64,000 nt of DNA from the NCBI GenBank assembly GCA_020055645.1, contig CM034549.1:2976001-3040000 (forward strand), given 5' to 3'. Below are positions 34,071 through 45,805 of the stretch, piece by piece. The position numbers and the translations under genes are program-made. The notes beneath the pieces were generated by a model. The model searched no databases. It saw only the letters and a list, made by a program, of their open reading frames with translations, and was not told where the DNA came from. Within the stretch, counting starts at the first letter, position 1; each line of letters begins with the position of its first letter. Source of the stretch: Tomocerus qinae (lineage: Eukaryota > Arthropoda > Collembola > Entomobryomorpha > Tomoceridae).

Positions 34071-34872
34071 TCGGCTGGACAAGCACACTTCTAATTTTGA
34101 AAATACCACATTAGATCGTGAAATAGTTATCAGTCACAAAGAGGTGGCGCTGGGAAGAGTCTGGCCATCCGCCCTGTCAACTGATTGTACGCTATCCCTT
34201 CCATTCAGTGCCGCTCTCTACGGTGTTTTGCTTTACTATTCGGTAGCATCGGTTCTAATATTCAAATTACAAATGTTATCTTAGAACCGGGGTGGGTCAA
34301 TTTGATTCATTTCTTCCCCTAAATCACACGGCTTACTCGGCTCGGCTGGCTGTCGGCTCGAACAAAATCAAAGCAAAACTAAACTAAAATTCCCTTAAAA
34401 TTTTAATTTAAATTCTTGCAAATTTTAAGGAGCTTTTACATACTTGGGGTTTATTGCCTTTTCCTGGTTAGTTTTTTTGCTGTTACATATTTTGACTAAA
34501 TTTGTTGTAATATATGAATCACAAAATATTTCCTCCAAAAAACTTTTGTAGTGTCAAATATTTTTTTAAATCAAAAATGCTTGTTTATTGATGAATAGAT
34601 GAATGAGGAAGGGGTGACCATTTTACCAAATTCCAAATGATTTATTATTATAGTTTATAGTTTCGAAGTAGGAAGTCTTGACGGAAGATAGAACTAGATG
34701 GAATGCTTTACAAATTCAAAAAAAATCTTTTGTTAATTACATTTCTTCTGACTTCAACTTCATACTTACTTCTTATATCCCCTAAGACCTATGACCTCCA
34801 CCCACTCTTTTGAATCCAATCTAAATGCAGTGGCGTTTTTAATATATGTATTAATAATTTTTGTACAGGAAA
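34071..34872. other. Divergent promoter region of RPL35 and ARPC5
   Basis: No gene is seen. The region must hold upstream signals for the minus-strand ribosomal protein gene and plus-strand ARPC5. TTGTACAG just before the ARPC5 start codon looks like a 3' splice site, so a 5' UTR exon of ARPC5 may lie in here. No specific factor site can be supported. Confidence 0.4.
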
Positions 34873-35469
34873 ATGGCTAAAAATACTAGAAGTGCTGCAT
34901 TTAGAAAAATTGATGTGGATGAGTACAATGAAGATAACTACAAGGAAGAAGAGGCCAATGAACTTCACAGTCCAGTTTCAGGTCCTGATGAAAAGGAAAT
35001 CACACAGTTGCTTAACCAAGGAAAAGGCATTGATGCTTTGAAAAATTGTTTAAGAAATTCGCCTTTAGGCTCAAAATCCCAACAAGTCAAGGCATGCAAT
35101 TGAATTATATTTATACAATAATCACCAGAGTTTAATAGGGTTGTATTATTAATAATTTATTTCAGACAAAGTCAAATATCAAATGAAAATGATGCTGAAT
35201 TTAATTAATTGCTTTTCTGTTTATCACAGGATAGTGCCATGAGCATAACCCTTCGTGTACTAATGTCTATAAAGTCTTCTCAAATTGAGGAAGCAGTGCA
35301 GTCACTAGAGCCAGATCATGTAGATACTTTGATGAAATACATTTATAGAGGCTTTGAAGCACCTTCTGAAGGCTCCAGCGCCCACCTCCTTTCCTGGCAT
35401 GAAAAAACATTTGCTAGTGGAGGTATAGGATGTATAACAAGGGTTCTAACCGACCGAAAACGGGTCTAA
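34873..35469 (+). CDS. ARPC5: Actin-related protein 2/3 complex subunit 5 (p16-Arc)
   Basis: Two exons (34873-35091, 35230-35469) encode 152 residues; human ARPC5 has 151. Exon 1 starts [20 protein letters not shown], the conserved (S/A)xFRKVDVDEYDE start. Exon 2 holds [35 protein letters not shown] and the end [13 protein letters not shown]5 is the smallest Arp2/3 subunit and helps position ARPC1 and Arp2 in the actin-nucleating complex. To keep the conserved KSQxVKD sequence, the intron must start with GC (CAAGTCAAG|GCATGC) and end CACAG; a GT donor six bases earlier would delete Val-Lys. A poly(A) signal is at 35539. Confidence 0.95.
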
Positions 35470-35538
35470 GAAGTGATATGCATTTGCATACCTACTTAAA
35501 GTTAACCGTATTTAAAGTATTGTACTGTACTATACAAT

Positions 35539-35544
35539 AATAAA
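35539..35544 (+). terminator. AATAAA polyadenylation signal of ARPC5
   Basis: AATAAA lies 70 bases after the ARPC5 stop codon. Confidence 0.5.
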
Positions 35545-37859
35545 CTCAGAGTAATCTCTCTAGCAAACCCAATTTCTCCACTTCTGAAATCATGCTAGAA
35601 CTTTACTGATAATTAGTGATAGCATGATTTTCGGAATGGGGAATTTTTGTTAGCTTCTAAGATTATGCTGAAAATAATTAATTTGTTATAATTATGCAAA
35701 CTTGCACTATTTTCTATTGCTGTCTATTTGTGCGTTTGATGGACATGGATTCATCATCAATATAGGTATATATGTTATACAGTTTACAATTTAGATATTT
35801 ATTCTGCCTCTCGTTTTGCATCTATCGCTCAATGATTTCGTAAAAATAATTCTATACTAATAAGTTTATAAGTTTCACATAGAAAACCTAAAGTTAGTTG
35901 CACATTGTTATCTTTTAAATGCAATGCACGGACAGTGTGTGTAAGCAGTGTACGTTTGGCGTTAACGTAATATTTTCAACTCCTTTTTTCTCCTGTTTGA
36001 AGAAAAATGACTTAAATATTAAAAATTATAAATAAATAAGGAGTTGAATGCATGCCATTTAATAACATTATTTAAGGATTTCCCTAATCTGGGTGTTTCT
36101 GAAAACTGCTGGCGAGTTAAGAGAAGTATTTATATACTTTCTGTATTATATGAAACTACTGACTTCCTTAGTCCAATGAAGCTGACGTGTGGTCACCCTT
36201 TTTAATAATTCAAATAGTACGTTGCGAAAAGATTGGTTTGTTTCCTGTTTCCTACTAAAACTAAAGTCTTCCATTATTAACCGCTGTAAAAAATAACCAG
36301 TTCGAAAATAAATCGCTCAAATACTTATTATCTTACGATGTTAAACTTGCATTTATTCCATCCAGTAATATGGTACAAATATTAGGTCTCCATACATAAG
36401 TCATTAAATACTGCTGCTTACCAATGTATTTTTACATGAATTAGTTAAAAAGAATCGAAATGCAATAATGTTTTGAAGAATGAAAGGATTTTCTGCTTTC
36501 GCAAATTTATAGCGTTTTAACAAAAAATTGCTTAAATTAAAATCACTGAAACAAGTACCAAACCAATTAAAGAAAAACGTGACCATTTTTCATGCCCTAA
36601 TACTATATATATCAGATGTAGATTCGCAAGTTCGCTAGTATTATTTCCAAGCTATATAACCTAAGACACTTTTTTTAAACTCAAGTAATTATTACATTCC
36701 AACTTTCCTACGATATTTAATAAATACGTTGATTAATTTAACGTGTTACTTAATTAGATATTCACTATCCATTCACAATAATAATGATGTGGGTTGTGTT
36801 TATAACTAAACCAAAAAGGGAGTTTAAAATTAAATTACATTCTGGGTAGCCGAGCTCGGAAGACAATCACGGAAATATACCGTAGCGTAGCATGGTAGTA
36901 TTTAGAAAACTTTTATCACAGAGAAGATAAATATCAAAATGTGATTGTTGTGGAAAAACGTACGGAAAAGTTTGACAATTTCTTGTCTGCGACTGTGCAA
37001 CAAAAATTCCTTAAAGTCAACATTTTTGCTCATCCTAGATTATATATACGGCCAACGCAATAATTTCAAATTGGCACTGTAGCTAAAATAAGCCATTTAA
37101 AAATTAAATGATATATTTATAATTTTTTGGTATTGGATAGCCTTTGCAAAATTATTGTAGTCTATTTCAACGAACAGATTTGGTAGCGAAATTGGGTACG
37201 TTAAGGACGTGTGGGGACTTTGGTTGCCATGCCAACGGGCAATTTAAGTACCTAACTGTCTCACGTCCCAGTTGTTACCATCGTAACCAAGAATTCCCAT
37301 TAAAAATCAGAAAATTATGATTCGGGGATTTTTTTTGGATAAACGTAAAATTTTATCAAAAATGGGGAAAGAAATGAGGGCGAGCATGTGGCGCCTTTTT
37401 TTATGATTTTGCCTGGTAACATGAACAAAAACTCAAAATGTTATATACTTCTTACACGTATTTCCCTACTCAAAATCAAAATTTTCAGTTAGAACTTTTG
37501 ATGATATAAAAAATGATTTTCGAAAATCGGGCGTTCATGCTCGTCTTAAAAAATCTTTAGATAGATTCTGAAGTTTAAAACTGCATTACTATACGTTCTG
37601 CCGATTTCTGAATGAGTAATATTCGCTGAAAGTCCCCATACTTATCTCATTGACACTATTTTCCAACTTTAATAATAATAATATTCTGTATTGTACCAAC
37701 ATTGTAGTTTTAAAACTCAAGGCTGCGATTATTTTGGTTTATAGCTTAATCTCTGAATCACTTATATTGTGTCAATGGTCAATGTCCCACAGAAGAACCT
37801 CGAAAACCTGCGATAATATACTTATATGTATAAATTATCTTTTGTATCAAGTTACCTTA
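35545..37859. other. Intergenic region, no gene recognised
   Basis: A degenerate inverted repeat of about 110 bp lies at about 35560-35665 (AAATCATGCTAG / TAGCATGATTTTC with related flanks), probably an old MITE. At 37.2-37.65 kb, GTGTGGGGACTTTGG and CTGAAAGTCCCCATAC face each other and may be the ends of another decayed element. No coding region is supported. Confidence 0.45.
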
Positions 37860-38339
37860 TTGTTACCACAGATCAACGTCTAAGTACAGGGCAAGACAGG
37901 ATCCATTATCGTCATGTAAACAGTAAAATTATTGAATTTTGTCGAAGTCAGAGCTGTCCCCCGTAAGGCCTATGCTAAAGTGTAAACAACGTATGTGAGG
38001 CTGTCACAACGTCCTGCCCTGTGAGAAAGTCATTTTGGATATCATCTCTAGGCTGTTTCAATAGGGGTGTGAAAAACAGATCAAATTGGTCAATCTCCAT
38101 TTAAGTTTACCAATTTAATCTGTTTTTTACACCCCTATGGAAACAGCCTAGAGATCATATCCAAAATGACTTTCTCACAGGGCAGGACGTTGTGACAGCC
38201 TCACATACGTTGTTTTCAATTTAACATAGGCCTTACCGGGGACAGCTCTGACTTCGACAAAAGTCAGTAATTTTACTGTTTACATGACGATAATGGATCC
38301 TGTCTTGCCCTGTACTTAGACGTTGAGCTGTTTTAACAA
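37860..38339. mobile_element. Tc1/mariner-like MITE, copy A (TTGTTAC family)
   Basis: A 480-bp foldback running almost end to end, starting TTGTTACCACAG and ending with the inverted equivalent ...TTTTAACAA, flanked by TA on both sides. The arms are about 220 bp around a short loop. The inner part of about 150 bp (GAAAGTCATTTTGGATAT..., CAGATCAAATTGGTCAATCT) is shared with 51932-52434 and 56264-56738. There is no coding capacity; it would depend on a mariner-type transposase supplied elsewhere. Confidence 0.85.
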
Positions 38340-40170
38340 TACCTCTTGATTGTTAATTGTCAGGGCATTAAAATGCCGCTTCAAGTTTCGTTGTTTCAGA
38401 CATCATTTTAAATAGTGACCCTTGACTGTAAGGTTGTACCATAATGATAATCAAATCAGAGCTGAACTATAGTGTGGTTACTATTATTTCATCTCAGAAA
38501 ACGTAAATAGATATATGTCTTCGATTTTTCAGTAATTGCTTAACCGGCAATATCGACAGCTCAGAATGTAACACTGCGTAAATACTTAATGAAGAATTGC
38601 GGAAAGGATTGACAGGACTGACACAGGAGTAGGAGGCCTACAGACATTTTGCGTAGATAACATAATTTGAATTTTTGTATTGCTAATAAATATGTTTAAA
38701 CTATTACTATATTACTCGTTTTCAAGTTTTAACTGTAGAATTTTGCATTTTGTATGTAGTATGTACGAGAATTATTTAATTCCTACAACTATAACAGTAA
38801 TCTGAGGGGATAATACAAATTATCTCGTCGTATCCCATCAGACAATACGGATACGGGGAGCATCATATTTTCTAGCCAAAAAACACCTCGTAGCTCACAA
38901 ACATACGTAAGTAGCTGTGTAATAAGGAGTTATGGCCTATTAAGCCTTATCAATGTAATATATTTATATAATAATAATACTTTTATATTATCTAGAATCT
39001 AGGGATGTGCCTTCTCACTTCTCGTTAACCAAATCCCTATCAACCATTTGGTAATTATGAAAAGTTACTATTTTCGATGTAGACAATCAGATTTCCTTTT
39101 TCACATTTAGATATTTTCACATAATATAAATATATTATGTAATTTCTACGTTCACAATATTATTATTAAATTAACATAAGTCCCAATATGAATTATTGTG
39201 GGATTTTAGGGAGGCGGTGGATGATCGTACAATACCAATTCAAAATGTCAATTTGTCAATACTATGATAAAAAATAATTTATAATACATATTGAGTTTAG
39301 TGACAAGTTAAGCTATTAGGTTCTGTCGTCAATATTCTAGACACAACAACATACAACTAACAAAACGAACTCTTGTCCAAAACTACCTATATTATTATAT
39401 AATATCAGGGAACATGTTGACACAAATATAAATCAAAACGTTGCACGGATACATCGACAATTTAACATTTTGTCCGCCTTTTCCTTTTTAGGGCCGAAAC
39501 TATAGTTGATATTATTTTTTAGCGTTCCTAAAACAATCCTTAATTATTGACGAGGTCATTGAAAATAGTATATAACATCTATTTGAAAATGGCCAATGAC
39601 AGAAAACTCGAAATAAAATGTACTTGGTCTTATTTCTTTTGATTACACGCTGAGGTTATTAATTAGCTAAGACAGAAAAAATATACATTTTACAATTACA
39701 TGTGACCCTTGAACAGCTATCGTCGTGGCTTTTAGATTGAATTTTGAGGCTTTAACAGTCGTAAGTTGCAAAAAAGTTTTTTACGTTAAAAATACAAACA
39801 TTATTGGAAAATGTATCAAGTATAATTAGATCAGCATATATACATATATTTTAGGTACACTGAAAATTTTTCGGAGTGAAATAACATAAAATTCATCTCA
39901 TTATATAACGATCCAAATTATCTGGTACATTTACAATTTTTGGAAAAGAAAAAGATATTTTTGACATCTTTAAATTGCATATATAGTATAAAACATTGCT
40001 TTTCGGATTTCGACTCATTCGACTGCAAAAGCCTCTATACTCTCGACGATACAGCGATAAAGGTAATAAAATTTATGATGGCTGTTCACTTTATAATTAC
40101 AAATAATAGGACCATTGCCTGGGAAAGTGAAAACATATTAGTCAAAAAGGTAGCACCAATATTTTGAGCA
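38340..40170. other. Intergenic region downstream of RNF185, no gene recognised
   Basis: AT-rich sequence with short frames only. The right end must contain the RNF185 3' UTR (minus strand). Nothing else can be supported. Confidence 0.45.
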
Positions 40171-40832
40171 TCAAGCGAGTAATAGCCATACAATAAAAAT
40201 TAGCGCAACCCATATAAAAATTTTAGACAAAAATTCCTGCTCTTCCAACTGTTGAGGATTTAGATTAACGAAATTGGGACCAGTGTTGAGTCCTTGACCC
40301 CAGTTAAATGCTGAGGCAAAAAAACCGAAAGGGAATGCTCCAATACCAAAACTCATATGAAAACTCCCCGTTCCGTCATTTCCACTGCCCCAAGTAAATC
40401 TATTTGATTCTGGCTGCTCAGTACGAGTAGGAGTTGGTCTTGGAGGAATTTTGGAACGAGGATCAACATTGGATGTTCCACGACCGTAAAGGGGAATAAC
40501 GTTGTCCCGAGAAATGGCTGCCTTACACACTGGACACGATTGTCTGTCAAAACGTTGTTTTTATTACATTATCTACAAATAAATTGAATATTATATTATT
40601 ATATTATTGAGGTTAGTTACCTATTGGGTCTTGTCTCCAGCCACTGATGAAGGCAAGGCCAGCAAAACAAATGACCACATAAAGTTATTACTGCATCTTT
40701 GGCAACATCCAGACAAATATTGCATTCGAAGCTTTTCTCTTTATCCGAATCAGAGTCTTCGTTATCCTTAGAATTATGTTCACTTTCCCGATTTTCTTCG
40801 GGTTCTTTGCTTAAAGTCTCTGATGTCTCCAT
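40171..40832 (-). CDS. RNF185: RNF185/RNF5-type membrane RING E3 ubiquitin ligase
   Basis: Two exons on the minus strand (40832-40621, 40543-40171) give 194 residues; human RNF185 has 192. After a Ser/Glu/Asp-rich N-terminus (about 1-35) comes a C3HC4 [61 protein letters not shown] follows, the family signature after the RING. Two C-terminal hydrophobic segments follow ([19 protein letters not shown], about 128-146, and [20 protein letters not shown] at the very end). The family sits in the ER (and outer mitochondrial) membrane and acts in ER-associated degradation. The 77-bp intron falls exactly between the first six and last two zinc ligands. The frame is intact. Confidence 0.96.
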
Positions 40833-42040
40833 TGCTGATCAAGCTAAAAATAGGAAAAAGAAAGATGTTTAAATGAATAATGAAATTAATTGTTAGGCAG
40901 CGGAAAGCGTTTCCTCCTTGCCTTGATTTTTTGGCAACGCGACATTATATTACACTAGACACTAGAGGCAACACAGCACCCGAATTTTAAAACTTGTCAC
41001 ATATTATATTTTAGCACCTACTAAAAATTAAAAATTTATATACTGTTAACTTTAACTGTAATCTTGATTCATGATAATATTTAAATTTTTAAAGTAGAAA
41101 ATCAAAAGTACCTATACCATATGAATTTAGTGCGAAATCTCTTTTCTTTTCCTTATTCCCAACACCTTGCAATATGATAACAGTATCAAGTAACAATCAC
41201 GTTATCAGTTATTGACAAAACACCTCCACTGTCCACCCTCGCCACGACTTCATTTAATTTTGCATGACAAATTGGTAAATAATAATTTAACTGATGACAG
41301 GGAATTGAATTAATTGGAGAAATGTGTCGATTATTAGAAATCGAAATTTACTGTGTCTACGTAGTTATTTTGCGTAGATTTTAAGGTATAAAGTGTACAG
41401 TAAACAGTTGTAGTAGTCGCTAGTTGCAGTCAACCAGCGCAAGAGTACGTATAATAGTGACTCGTCCCGTGGTAGTGTTGTAAGGAAGGGTATTATTATT
41501 AGGTAGTGTACGTCGTACTAACTAACTAAACTTTTATTTTTATATTATTATTGTAAATTTTATGGTTGGCCTATGAAACCAAAAGTTGCCGCATTATGCA
41601 TCTCTTCACCAATCAGCGCATTGGTAGATACCGTATTATAGAGAAAGCCGAGAGTGAAAGGAATACTACATCCGATCCTACCTATGATGAAATACAGCAA
41701 TGCAGGAACTTTCTCCGTTCTAACTTTCTAACTTTGACCGTTCACCTTTATCACTGACATTTTAACATTTTGGACATGGTCAAGGCTGTATTGAGGGGCG
41801 GGGGGTCATTGGGGGCAAATGCCCCCCCCCCGAAATCCAAGAGAAGGGAAAAAATTTTCTCAAAATATCAAAAAATTTCTTCACTCATTTTAGACAAAAT
41901 AAGCCAAAATTTTTATAGGTGTATTACGTCATTGCCCCCCCCCCAAATCGACTTCAAAATACGATACTGGGCATGGTAGTACTGTGGCAGGATAGAATCC
42001 ATGGGGATTTTCAAATTCTGACCACACTCAAAAACGATTC
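40833..42040. other. Upstream region of RNF185 and a G/C-tract repeat
   Basis: The first few hundred bases should hold the RNF185 promoter. At 41790-41950 GGGGGCAAATGCCCCC and a second C10 run flank about 110 bp, probably part of an unclassified repeat. Short frames (for example 41566-41757) are not recognisable. Confidence 0.4.
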
Positions 42041-42665
42041 TGATTGGTGGAATTTTTTTTCGATTAGCCAATGAGATTGCAGAGATTCATTATCAAATTC
42101 TATATGCTCCCTAGTTACTACCCCAAGGGGTAATATTTCATGAAACAATGCTCTCAATAGTGAATAGCGTGTGCACCTCTATGGTAAGATAATGCAAACA
42201 AGAGTTTTACTCTATCAGAAACTCATTGCACATTGAAAGGCATAGTCGTAGACAGTGTGACAGAGAAGCGTGACAGTGTGACATTTTATTATACTCTAAA
42301 ACAGTGAAAACTGAATAATATATTATCAATCCGTATATTATAACGGGCCGGCAAGTACTTACTGACGTGAATGGTATAATAATAAATAACATTACATACA
42401 ATGCTATACATACAATACAATACTAGCTATTTATGCAGGTGTACTGTACTCGAACTATGTACATGATATAATAGTTTACATTTTAGAAATATTAGAAAAT
42501 TCTAGACTTCTATAAATATTGATACACGCAGAATAACAATATCACGGCACTGAAAATTCATATATTATAGGCTACAGCATGATCAAATTAACTTTTAACT
42601 TAAAATTAAAAGATATATATATGAAAGTATACAAATATAAATAGACCACACTAGGTTATAATAGA

Positions 42666-42846
42666 TTAGGCTTCACTCGGCTGACTTTGATTGCCTGGTT
42701 GGACTTGACTGACATGACTGCCTGGTTGATTAGACTGACCTGAATCCCCCGTTTGACTTGCAGTGTCACTAAATGTACTGTTTGAATCACCCAACGTCAG
42801 ACCTCTGGTTGCCCTGTGGTATGGCGATAAGCCTTCTGATTGGCTG
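42666..42846 (-). CDS. Possible C-terminal exon, Ser/Gln/Gly-rich (weak)
   Basis: Read on the minus strand this gives an open stretch ending at TAA (42668-42666) that includes SPYHRATRGLTLGDSNSTF and a Ser/Gln/Gly-rich end (GDSGQSNQPGSHVSQVQPGN). Before it lies TTTCAG, a possible acceptor. The composition is less AT-biased than its surroundings. No family is recognised and no other exon was found, so it may be chance or part of a repeat. Confidence 0.2.
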
Positions 42847-43250
42847 AAATTTTTTGAAATCCAGCCTTCTGATTGGCTATTTCTATGACGAAAATGCTAT
42901 AGATTACCCAAATGGGGACATTTTAGCAAGTTTTGAATTTTTGCAAGCTACAATGCAGTCATATCAAGGCGGGCTAAATTTCTATAGTGACGCTTGTTTT
43001 GCTTATACACAGGTGGGGAAAGGACCATTAGGTAAGTTGCGCAAATCGAACTCAAACGCTGAACTCAAACACAAAACATTAACTTTCTCGCTACGTTAGA
43101 TGTTGCGTTCATTTCAAAAAATGAATTGCGCAAAACGCGTAATACCAACTTTACCTTAGCTCACCGCGGAACTTGAATTTTGTTGTAAAAAATTAACTAA
43201 AAATTTGATTCTTTATCTGTTTGAAAACAAAATAGCATTTAGCTAAAATT

Positions 43251-44475
43251 ATGTTAGATATTAACCTTCTTCCTTGTCTCGTCAAAGAAGATGATTTGGC
43301 ATTATTATTACTCTATGATTTTAGTGAACCCATTCCAAAAATTAAAACATTTGATTTTGAAACCTTTACTGACGAGTTTTGTTGGGCGCATTTTCGGTTT
43401 TACAAAGCCGATATTTTAAGACTGAAAAGGCTTTTGAAAATACCGAACCCCATAATTTGTGAAAATCGTGTCAAAGCTACAGCCTTAGAAGGTCTATGCA
43501 TATTGCTGAAGCGCCTGTCTTATCCAAATCGGTAATTTACTCAAAAACCGTAAAATTAATTTTTATGCAACCTATTGTTATTTTGAACAAGACAATTTTA
43601 AAATCAATACTTGCATTTCTGACAGATACGTTGACATGATGAAAATGTTTCCCAGAACCAGGTGTGAGTTGTCCAGGATTTTCAATGCGGTATTGTCTTT
43701 CATAGTCAATACACATGCTCATTTACTGACAAACATGTCGCCAGTATTGTTCAGTGAAGAAAATTTAAAAAAATATGCCGAAGCGATCAAAGATAAGGGC
43801 TCTCCCTATGACTCTTGTGTGGGCTTCATAGATGGGACCGTTCGAAGCATATGCAGGCCTTCCAAAAATCAGAGAAATGTAAGTTTTGTACATTATACAA
43901 AACCCGATGTGATTATTGTTACACAAATTAATTAACAGGACAAATAAAATATTATTACAGTACTACAATGGACATAAGAGAACACATGCTCTTAAATTCC
44001 AATCTGTAATGCTACCAAACGGAATTATCGGGTCAATGTATGGACCAGTAAATGGGAAAAGACATGATGCTCATCTTTTTGAAGCCAGTGGACTGCTACC
44101 TGAAATGGAGAGAATGTTTCACAAAAATTCTCAAGAAAATTATTATTTGTACGGGGACCCAGCTTACCCACTGAAAAAATTTCTCATTACACCGTTTAAA
44201 GGATGTAACTTAACTCGCGAAAAAGTTATGTGTAATAGTAAGATGAGCAAAGTAAGGGAATCAGTTGAATGGGGATTTGGGAAAATAATAAAAATATTCC
44301 CTTTTCTTGATTTTAAAAAAGTCTTAAATTAGGCTTGTCTCCTATAGGTAATTACTATATTGTGGGTGCCTTCCTTACAAATTGTCATACCTGCCTTTAT
44401 GCCAGTCAAACGTCAGATTATTTTATTTGTCCTCCTCCGACATTGGAGGAATATTTATTAAATGGTGGACAATAA
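43251..44475 (+). pseudogene. Harbinger DDE transposase, one base missing
   Basis: Exons 43251-43531, 43626-43878 and 43961-44475 are joined by canonical introns of 94 and 82 bp. The product would be about 390 residues with a helical N-terminal part (LKRLLKIP, EGLCILLKRLSYPNRYVDM) and a DDE_Tnp_4 endonuclease domain. Catalytic residues are seen as the Asp in GFIDGTVR, the Asp in LYGDPAYP and the Glu in VRESVEWGFGK. After FLDFKK the frame closes at 44332, but the conserved end (GLSPIGNYYIVGAFLTNCHT... to LLNGGQ, stop at 44475) is open one frame over. The shift coincides with the A6 run 44315-44320, where one A is missing. The gene is otherwise undamaged, so the loss is very recent or an assembly error. 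Confidence 0.9.
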
Positions 44476-44557
44476 TACATAAAATATTCATTGTTTTTCT
44501 AAGAATTTTAGTAATAATTGTGATAGCACCTTTCTTTCTTCAACTTGCGCTTCTTGT

Positions 44558-45440
44558 TCAATTTTTTGAAGCTGATTCTTGAAGTCTTAACTCCGATTCA
44601 GCAGCTAACTTTTCTTTCTGCAGCTGTAATTCCATTTTCCGATTGTCTGCTTCTAACTGGCGTAACTTCAACTCTTTTTCCATAAATGCTAACTTTCCCT
44701 TTAAAATATAATAAATACATTATTATTTTCTCTTAATTATGTAGTAACTAAATAAAATATTATTGTACTTAATAAAATTTACTTCTTGTTTCTGTTGAAG
44801 AAAGCCCAACACATCTCCTTTTCGTGCTCGCTTTTTTGGAACTGGTTCCTCTGTCATAGTTTCGGGTGCAGACGACGGTGGAACCAAGTCAGTTGGATTA
44901 GGAGGGATTGGAGAAGTTTCGATAAATTCTTCATCGTCATCAATGCTCAAAAGTGCAGCTTCCCGGATTTTCTCCGCAGCATCGCGATCCTTTTTATGGC
45001 TGGCATATTTGTTGATAGGCTTGACAGGTTTACAATCATATAGTGACATCACACTTATTAGGAGTCGCATCAGCTCCGAAATTTCATCTTCATCTATCCC
45101 AGACCTACAAATAAATATTTAAAATGAGCAAATATTTTTGATTATAAATTCCTTCATATTATTTTATTATTTTAACGGTATGAATTCATGAGTTAAAAAC
45201 GGACATACGCTTTTCGGCTTATTGATTCATCCTTTTTAAATGCAGCAATGAGGTCATCGGTCCTTTCACGGCAACTTCTATCAGTCACATCCATTTTGAG
45301 TTCACTTTCACGCAGCCTTTTTGAAATTTCATCCCAAACAGCTTTAGAGTCTGCATAATTGTAAGGGTTAAGGGTTTCTACTTCCAAAATGCAATGTCAT
45401 ACTTTGCATTGTTTTTAAAATAAAATCGTTTTTTCGGCAT
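44558..45440 (-). pseudogene. Harbinger Myb/MADF-like DNA-binding partner, one base missing
   Basis: On the minus strand, ATG 45440 starts MPKKRFYFKNNAKYDIAF. The frame then breaks at a T4 run (45389-45386), where one T is missing, and continues LEVETLNPYNYADSKAVWDE. Exons are 45440-45209, 45104-44783 and 44698-44558. The N-terminal half has the trihelix/MADF pattern of tryptophans and basic helices that bring transposase to DNA and the nucleus. A Pro/Ser/Glu-rich linker, a basic PKKRARK and a C-terminal coiled coil (about 45 residues, EKELKLRQLEADNRKMELQL...) follow. In known Harbingers this partner binds the transposase and the element ends. It converges on the transposase gene, leaving 82 bp between stops. 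Confidence 0.8.
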
Positions 45441-45805
45441 GACGGTTATGACTGAAACGAATACTTCAGTACGTACTTGAGTAAAAATGTTCGTACTTCA
45501 AGCCTCGTAATAAAAAGGGCCTGTAAAGGAATTCTGACCTTAGTTACCACTAATTAACCGATGACATAGTTGAGTGTAATCCTGCAAAATATGAAAAATA
45601 ACTAATACCTATAAGTACTAAAAAATACTGATGAACGCAGACAATTTCGAATCCAAAAATGGTTCATTTGAGGTTTGTGTTTGCGTTCGTCCGCCGTGAA
45701 CCCAGAGTGAAAGTACACTGCAAGTTTGGCGCATGCGCATTGACACTATTTTTGGGTTTAGCGTTGGGTTTGGCGTTTGGGGGCAGCATGCGCAACTTAC
45801 CTATT

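Larger units (their letters stand above)
43030..45802. mobile_element. PIF/Harbinger DNA transposon, 2,773 bp, nearly intact
   Basis: Perfect 14-bp terminal inverted repeats (AGGTAAGTTGCGCA at 43030-43043, complement at 45789-45802) are flanked by the 3-bp direct repeat ATT (43027-43029 and 45803-45805). Subterminal regions are also related (CAAACGC words on both sides). The element carries the two convergent genes typical of the superfamily, a DDE transposase and a Myb/MADF-type DNA-binding partner. Three-base target duplications are standard for Harbinger, although TWA is more usual than ATT. Both genes lack one base in a homopolymer. Confidence 0.92.

Noticed and set aside
44309-44335. Programmed -1 ribosomal frameshifting as the explanation for the transposase frame breaks
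   Set aside because: In the reading phase used, the runs at 44315 and 62261 do not form an X XXY YYZ slippery heptamer (the base before the run mismatches), and a third break at 45386 is a T4 run with no such motif. A missing base is simpler.
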